Shown here: one piece after another, positions 58,488-64,000 of the stretch
Position numbering within the stretch: position 1 is the first letter of the stretch
Layout: each line of letters opens with the position of its first letter
Source of the DNA: Babylonia areolata
Taxonomy: Eukaryota > Mollusca > Gastropoda > Neogastropoda > Buccinidae
Assembly: GCF_041734735.1 (NCBI RefSeq)
Contig: NC_134883.1
Span: 26,043,118 to 26,107,117, forward strand
Direction: 5' to 3'
DNA: 64,000 bases
Notes under the pieces: generated by a model
Databases searched by the model: none
What the model saw: only the letters and a program-made list of their open reading frames with translations
Told to the model about the DNA's origin: nothing
Program-made: the position numbers and the translations under genes

Positions 58488-59118
58488 GTACATGTACATA
58501 TCTATATATGTATATCTGTATGCATATATGAAAGTGAGTGTATGCGTGTGCACGCGTTTTACTACAGTGCCACGTACATTTTCAATATACTTTAAAGGAA
58601 CATACACACACACACACACGCACACACGCATGCACACACACATGTGTACGTACACATGCACGAACACACGTGTACACACACACACACACGCACACACATG
58701 AAAGAGAAAACTGACGAGAACAGAAGTAATAATTTTTGCACAGCCATTCACACATTAGTGATAAATCGAGATAGGTCACTGAAACATGAATATCTCAACA
58801 GACCACAGAGAACAGTTAAAACACACTAATCAGTTGATTCAACACAAAACCAACGACACAGGAAGATGTGTACCGACAGAAGGTGAACTCAGTCAATAGT
58901 GTATTGCAGCATTATAATCGAACTTGGAAAAACAGTGACCCGTAACTATCAAACATGTTTGGATGTTACCAGCACTGGTAAACAGACAATGACAGAAAAA
59001 TGAGTAATTATCGATCAAATTTGTTTAATTTTCCTTCTAAGAAAACACTCTTCGACGTGTGCAAGAAACAATCTACATTAGTTTGGACGCTAACTCAGAT
59101 ATGTCGTGAGCAACTTAC

Positions 59119-59210
59119 GAGAATTATCTGCGACGCTTTTCACCTCTTGCACGCAGATAGTCTCTTGCTTCAGATGTCCGCCATTTCCACTGTTGTCGCG
59201 ATGTAATGGT
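59119..59210 (-). other. IQUB: Candidate non-coding first exon of IQUB
   Basis: On the minus strand a CpG-containing stretch ends at a consensus donor GTAAGT (59118-59113). The first coding exon starts just after an acceptor-like TTGCAG 1.4 kb downstream, so an untranslated exon here is plausible. It holds a tiny upstream ORF (ATGGCGGACATCTGA). The transcription start is not determined and no transcript evidence is available. Confidence 0.35.
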
Positions 59211-59296
59211 TGCTACGAACGAGTAGTCAGGCGCTTCCGACGCGAACAGCGATTGGTTCAGATATAAACAGTGACCAATGGCAATGATTGTTTCTT
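59205..59296. promoter_or_regulatory. Probable bidirectional promoter with opposed CCAAT boxes
   Basis: Between the IQUB 5' end and a candidate + strand first exon lie ATTGG (59252-59256, CCAAT on minus) and CCAAT (59275-59279, on plus), in DNA locally richer in CpG than its surroundings. GTTGCTACGAAC at 59209-59220 is an imperfect RFX X-box-like palindrome, which would suit a ciliary gene. Divergent CCAAT boxes are typical of shared housekeeping or cilia-gene promoters. The assignment is inferred. Confidence 0.4.
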
Positions 59297-59369
59297 ATGG
59301 CGGCCGAGCACCTGCCACCTGGTATCTTTTTGCCACAACTGCATGGTTTACAGTCATTCGGAACAAAAG
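59297..59369 (+). CDS. Candidate first coding exon of an unidentified + strand gene
   Basis: ATG in good context (CTTATGGCGG) opens MAAEHLPPGIFLPQL and HGLQSFGTK, followed by a donor-like AAAG|GTAGAC, leaving phase 1. It sits head-to-head with IQUB across a short CCAAT-bearing gap, as expected for a divergent partner. I do not recognise the protein, and no secure downstream exon was found before the window ends. Confidence 0.35.
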
Positions 59370-59374
59370 GTAGA

Positions 59375-59379
<5 letters not shown>

Positions 59380-59405
<26 letters not shown>

Positions 59406-59424
59406 GTGCTGTCACCTTGATGAA

Positions 59425-59488
<64 letters not shown>

Positions 59489-59510
59489 TGTGTGTCTGTG
59501 TGTGTGGTTG
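59380..59510 (+). repeat. (CT)n and (GT)n microsatellites after candidate exon
   Basis: CT run at 59375-59402 directly after the candidate donor at 59370, GT run at 59428-59487. Confidence 0.93.
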
Positions 59511-59984
59511 TTGGTGTGGGTGATGCGTGCATGCCGTGTGTGTAAATGTGCGTAAGCGTGCATCCGTGCATACGTGTGTTGCAACATAGATACAAGACAC
59601 ACACATACAACACACAAAATGCAGAACTTTCAGTTTGCAATGCAAGAGCGTCAGAGATATACACGTAGTGTCACGTCAGTTATGAATGCTGTGTTCCGAG
59701 GTTTTGACTTGCTATTGTTATGTACATAACGCGCATGGATTCGCATGTATTGTTTTTCTTGTGAACATTTTTCTTTTTTGTTGTTGTCTTTTTTGTTGTT
59801 TTGTTTGTTTTTGTTGTTGTTTTATACCCTCGGGTTTGGCTTTTCTAAGTTGAGAGGAAAGAAAAAGTTTCAGTGCAACTAAGGGGAAATAAATGATGTT
59901 CCGAGTCTCTGTAGACCCCCTCACCGCCCGCCCCCAGGCCCCCCTTGCTCCACCCAAACAACCAGAAAAAAAAGCTTCTTTATA

Positions 59985-60090
59985 CTCAGAGACACAGCTA
60001 GGGACAGCTTCTTCCCACTGGTCCAGTCATATGGGAGTAAATGCACGTAACTTGAGCGAAGAGGCAGACAACCTATAGTCCCCACAGGGG
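59985..60090 (+). repeat. Unclassified repeat module, copy 1
   Basis: GACAGCTTCTTCCCACTGGTCC..CGTAACTTGAGCGAAGAGGC. Related modules at 61556-61660, 62610-62715 and 63605-63720, all in the same orientation. Confidence 0.55.
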
Positions 60091-60807
60091 GAATGTGTGT
60101 GGTGTTTTGCCAGCGTGTCCTTCGTTGGCAGACGTTCGGAGAGTGTCGTGGGGTGGGTGGGTGGTGGAGTGGAGGGGGGTGGGCGGGGGTGTAACAGGGA
60201 GTGGGAGGGTGCATTGGAGATCCAGAGGGGTGTTAGAAAGACCTGATTCAATACAGTCCCCCCCGCTCCCCCCACCCCCTCCCCCCACTTTTTTTTTAAT
60301 TTTTATGTTTCCACTGGTGTGGTAGAAACTCCGTTGTTCAATGTTGGAATTCGATCTTCCACAAGTGTTCCAACGCAAGGGAGTTAAGGCATGGTAGGTC
60401 TGCAGCCTGGAAGAATCGATCTTCTCCCTTAACCTACTCTTGTAATGAACCACAAAGGTTGTTCGTAGCTGTGATGATTCGAACTACTGGCTTGCCATGA
60501 GATTGTTACCATCCACGTGTGTCAGAGTGAAACATGCATTTTAGGTGAGACAAAACGTTTAAATACCGGTGTTGCAGAATCTAAATTGTTACATCAGCCT
60601 CCCAGTTTCAACTGATCTCCAGAACAAAGGCACTGTCAGATGAGTTTTTATTTTCCATCATATTATTTAACTGTCTGTTTACCCGTCTACCTTTGTCACT
60701 GGTTCCATGGAATTAGTTTTAAAACGCGACTGAAATTATTTGAATGTGGCTTAGAATAATAGATACTTAACTGATTTATTATGTTTTCAAATCATTGGAT
60801 CAAACAG

Positions 60808-60963
60808 CTTGAGCGTGACCTTACTCAATGTAGCAAAGTCAAGGACACTGTTTTCCTGTCGATGCCTTGTACTTCTGAGTTAACATTTGAAATGTCGTTT
60901 TTTGATGCAAGTATACATGCACTCAGATTCAACATCCAGAGCCCGAGTCAACTCTGCGTGGAT
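60808..60963 (+). CDS. Weak candidate exon (unidentified)
   Basis: An open stretch in frame LERDLTQCSKVKDTVFLSMP and FDASIHALRFNIQSPSQLCV runs between acceptor-like AAACAG and a perfect donor GTAAGT (60964-60969). Using the alternative AG at GCAAAG|TC would join in frame with the candidate exon at 59297-59369. The composition looks protein-like, but there is no recognisable domain and the acceptors are weak. It could be chance. Confidence 0.2.
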
Positions 60964-61012
60964 GTAAGTACGAAAGACAGAAACAACAGCAAACATCGAC
61001 AAGAGCAAGGCC

Positions 61013-61555
61013 TCAGAAGTCACAACTGAACAGCCTCCCAAGTCTTCAGAATTCACAACTGAACAGCCTTCCCAGTCCTCAGAATTCACAACTGAACAGC
61101 CTTCCCAGTCTTCAGAAGTCACAACTGAACAGCCTTCCCAGTCTTCAGAATTTACAACTGAACAGCCTTCCCAGTCCTCAGAATTCACAACTGAACAGCC
61201 TCCCCAGACCTCAGAATTCACAACTGAACCCCAGTCTTCAGAATTCACAACTGAACAGCCTCTCCAGTCTTCAGAATTCACAACTGAACAGCCTCTCCAG
61301 TCTTCAAAATTCACAACTGAACCCCAGTCCTCAGAATTCACAACTGAACAGCCTTCCCAGTCTTCAGAATTCACAACTGAACAGCCTTCCCAGTCTTCAG
61401 AATTCACAACTGAACAGCCTTCCCAGTCTTCAGAATTCACAACTGAACAGCCTCTCCAGTCTTCAGAATTCACAACTGAACCCCAGACCTCAGAATTCAC
61501 AACTGAACAGCCTTCCCAGTCCTCAGAATTCACAACTGAACAGCCTTCCCAGTCC
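61013..61555 (+). repeat. 33-bp minisatellite, 17 units
   Basis: Fourteen units of 33 bp (CTTCAGAATTCACAACTGAA + CAGCCTTCCCAGT) and three of 27 bp lacking the same hexamer. All are multiples of three, so frames stay open on both strands. One + frame reads SSEFTTEQPSQ repeats (mucin-like) to a TAA near 61587. No promoter, start or splice context supports translation. Confidence 0.88.
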
Positions 61556-61660
61556 CACGAGTCCGATCGTTCGCAGCCATTTGAATAATTGTGCGTCACT
61601 TGAGCCAAGCAGGCGGTCAGTTTACATTCTCTGCAGACCTATGGGGTAGTCCCAGTAAAT
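61556..61660 (+). repeat. Unclassified repeat module, copy 2
   Basis: GATCGTTCGCAGCCATTTGA..GCGTCACTTGAGCCAAGCAG..CCTATGGGGTAG. The 33-bp minisatellite abuts its left end. Confidence 0.55.
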
Positions 61661-62609
61661 GCCTGGGAAAACTTGTGTAAAAGAAGGAATGGTATAGCCT
61701 ACAGGTCTGAATTTCAGTTCCTACAAAACCGTAAAATGTGTCTGGATTCTGATGGCGGATGTTCGGAGAAAGTCTACAAAATGCGCGGGACTTCTTGATG
61801 GGAAAACCCCTCGCAAGCATTAAAAAATGACTCTATTTTTTTTTTAAAATCAATTTTCAATCAGTATTGTGGAATCTTATAGTTCATATCTTACATCAAT
61901 TTATGACAGAGAGATGGGAGTAATGAATGTGATTGTTTTCTGTTAGTTTTTAAGGTCAACGTGTTTGTCAATATATTATTTATAACGATTTCTCGTTAGC
62001 GGTAGGGCTGGTTTTCAATACGGAATGACTACAGGAGACATAATTTATGATCACAAATATGCACTGAAATGGATTAAAACCTGTTGACGTTAATGTTGGT
62101 TTAACTTGAAGCCATGCGGTCAAGGAAACGGTCATATCACTGCATAAACTGCATTTCTCCTTTTTTTTCTGCAGCTGAGACAAAAAAGCGATTTTGATTC
62201 TGATTCTAATACTGATAGGCATTCCTATCCTAAGAGAAAACTTATGAACTGCCTTTAATGTAAGTTGACACGATTTCTCACAAACTTGACCTGATTTCAG
62301 TCCAATATAATTATTTCAACGGATACATAATATTGATCTGCGTCGATACAAATTAAACATTTAGACCATGACCCTATATTTATAATGTCAAAGTTCAGAG
62401 ACATTATTGTACGTTCATACAGAACTTTAAAACCTCAGAAACAACAACAACAACATCAATAAAAACAAACAACAAACAAACCTGAACTGCTTTTTTTTAC
62501 GACAGTTATCACGTGCACATCGCATCAATATAGAAGAGTTCCTAACTCTTCGTGATAAAAAGAACAACAGCAAGCAAAGACGTAAACGATGCTCTGCCCC
62601 CAAAGCACA

Positions 62610-62715
62610 TCGCAAAGGGCAGATTACTCCCACTGGTCCGGCCGTCCACAATGATTCCCGTGCCAACATTAACTTGAGCCAAGCACGCAGACAACCTGCG
62701 TTCTCAAAGGAGGAG
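62610..62715 (+). repeat. Unclassified repeat module, copy 3
   Basis: GGCAGATTACTCCCACTGGTCC..TTAACTTGAGCCAAGCACGC, as in the other copies. Confidence 0.5.
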
Positions 62716-63159
62716 AGGTTATGGATCAGACACTTCCATGGTGGACGAAGGCTTGGGAAATGGAAGATGCGTGTGTTTGACGCACGGCGAAGAGTGTCTG
62801 ACATAAATCTGCCTTCTTTTCTTCAACTTGCCTGAGAGTATAATTATTCTGATTAATGTTTATAAATTTCACATGTTAATTTGAGACAAACGATTTGCCA
62901 GAGTTGTATAATCTGAGTTCCCAGATTTCCACCTCATCCCGCTCTCGACCCTCCAACTTCCCGCATCAACAATGCATAGGGTGGAAGAGTTGAGGCAGTG
63001 AAGGAGGGGTATGTGGAGGGGTTTGTATCTTTCTGCTGTTTATCCAGTCGTCTGCCTGTCTATACAACAACACGCCAAGATTTCTTAATAACTCTGTATA
63101 AACATCACAACTGAAGCACTTGCCAGTATCTCTCCCCCCCTCCCCCCCACCACCCCCTG

Positions 63160-63465
63160 CCCTCTTCCACTAGACACTGAGTAGTGGTCTGGACGCTATA
63201 GTAATTCGGATGATACAATAAACTGTTGTCTCGTGTGCAGTAAGCACTTAGAGCACGTAAAAGAACCCACGGTAACAAAGGTCTGTCCCTAGCAAAAAAA
63301 AAAAAAAAAAAAAAAAAATCAAAATTTTTCAGAAAATCCACATTGATAAGAAAATAAATATCCTTGCAGGCAGAAGAAACAAAGAAAAAAGAGTGGCGCC
63401 GCACTGTGGCGGCCCGTATTTCTGACAGAGAAATCTGTGGTGAAAAAGAGTAACACAACACAACA
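63160..63465 (+). mobile_element. Type-4 SINE lacking its head
   Basis: CTAGACACTGAGTAGTGGTC..AAAGAACCCACGGTAACAAA..GACAGAGAAATCTGTGG; contains a long A run at 63296-63318. Tail runs into an ACACA-type repeat. Confidence 0.75.
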
Positions 63466-63604
63466 CACAGCCCAACACAGCACAGCACAGCACAACATAC
63501 AACACAGCAAACCACACCACACCACACCATAACACGACACAAGTGTGTACAAACGAACAAAAACTAACGAATAAGCGAACGTCGTAATGAAATGATATTC
63601 CTGT

Positions 63605-63720
63605 GTGCACAGCAGACGGCAGCTTCCTACCTCTGGTCCTGTCGCTCACAATCATTTCAATAATTGCGCGTAACTTGATGCCAGCAGCCAGACCGAGTAC
63701 CTTATGGGGTGAGGGAGTGA
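63605..63720 (+). repeat. Unclassified repeat module, copy 4
   Basis: GACGGCAGCTTCCTACCTCT..CAATAATTGCGCGTAACTTG..ACCTTATGGGGTGAG, the best preserved copy. Confidence 0.55.
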
Positions 63721-64000
63721 AGGGGGTGGGCGGCTGTTCCCTTGGTCGGAGAAAGAACTTGGAGATGGAATGGTAGCCCACAAGGAGCTGAATCAATACC
63801 AGTCAGTCATCTTCAGCTTTACCCAACCATGCATGGTTGCATGGGTTTCTGGTGGCTTACATATATCAAGAAAATCTGAAAACTCCTCTCTTCACCAGCT
63901 TAAAAATGTACTGTTGGAAGGTATTCGAGGAATGAAATATTCTGGATGTTTTAAATGTTTTACCAGTGTTCTAGAAATAAGATTCCTGATTTCTTTCGAC

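Noticed and set aside
60880-61608. 242-residue minus-strand frame with DWEGCSVVNSE repeats
   Set aside because: Antisense reading of the 33-bp minisatellite, open only because the unit is a multiple of three.

Overview
The window looks like nuclear DNA of a gastropod mollusc, most likely a caenogastropod. That is inferred from short exons in kilobase introns, very dense (GT)n, (CA)n, (GA)n and (TA)n microsatellites, tRNA-derived SINEs built from shared modules, and a GPCR pair resembling the molluscan chemosensory-receptor families. There is no bacterial signature, rRNA, CRISPR array or operon. Functions are assigned from remembered family sequences and motifs; no search was run.

Layout. 1-15 kb: microsatellites, SINEs, a 3.5-kb family of 43-bp satellite repeats (about 7.4-10.9 kb) broken by a LINE 3' end, and a nearly complete decayed LINE (about 11.2-15.06 kb). 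15.1-20.8 kb: GPCR copy A, three recognisable exons on +, with a broken Gypsy-type LTR-element fossil in its second intron. 21-30 kb: no gene recognised; a 1.1-kb inverted repeat (23.3-24.4 kb) and SINEs. 30.3-33.8 kb: GPCR copy B, with the same three exons and phases as A. 34.4-37.7 kb: nested LINE and SINE debris. 39.95-57.7 kb: a complete 12-exon gene on the minus strand encoding the IQ- and ubiquitin-like-domain protein IQUB, an axonemal (cilia/flagella) protein. 59.1-59.4 kb: a probable shared, divergent promoter with two opposed CCAAT boxes and a candidate first exon of an unidentified + strand gene. 60-64 kb: a 33-bp minisatellite and four copies of an unclassified repeat.

How the parts relate. 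A and B are tandem duplicates: coding sequence and phases are conserved, introns have diverged through different repeat insertions. Neither copy has a visible start codon, so a small 5' exon is missing from the annotation. IQUB is unrelated to them. Its 12 exons join in frame except for one apparent one-base frame slip in the repetitive E/P/A-rich part of exon 1. The most interesting structure is how repeats touch the splicing signals: SINE tails lie 11-13 bp from two splice acceptors in two unrelated genes, a truncated SINE head abuts a donor, and a copy of the GPCR-B exon end with its donor is duplicated inside the next intron. The SINEs are mosaics sharing heads, cores and tails, and one type shares a (GAA)n 3' end with a resident LINE.
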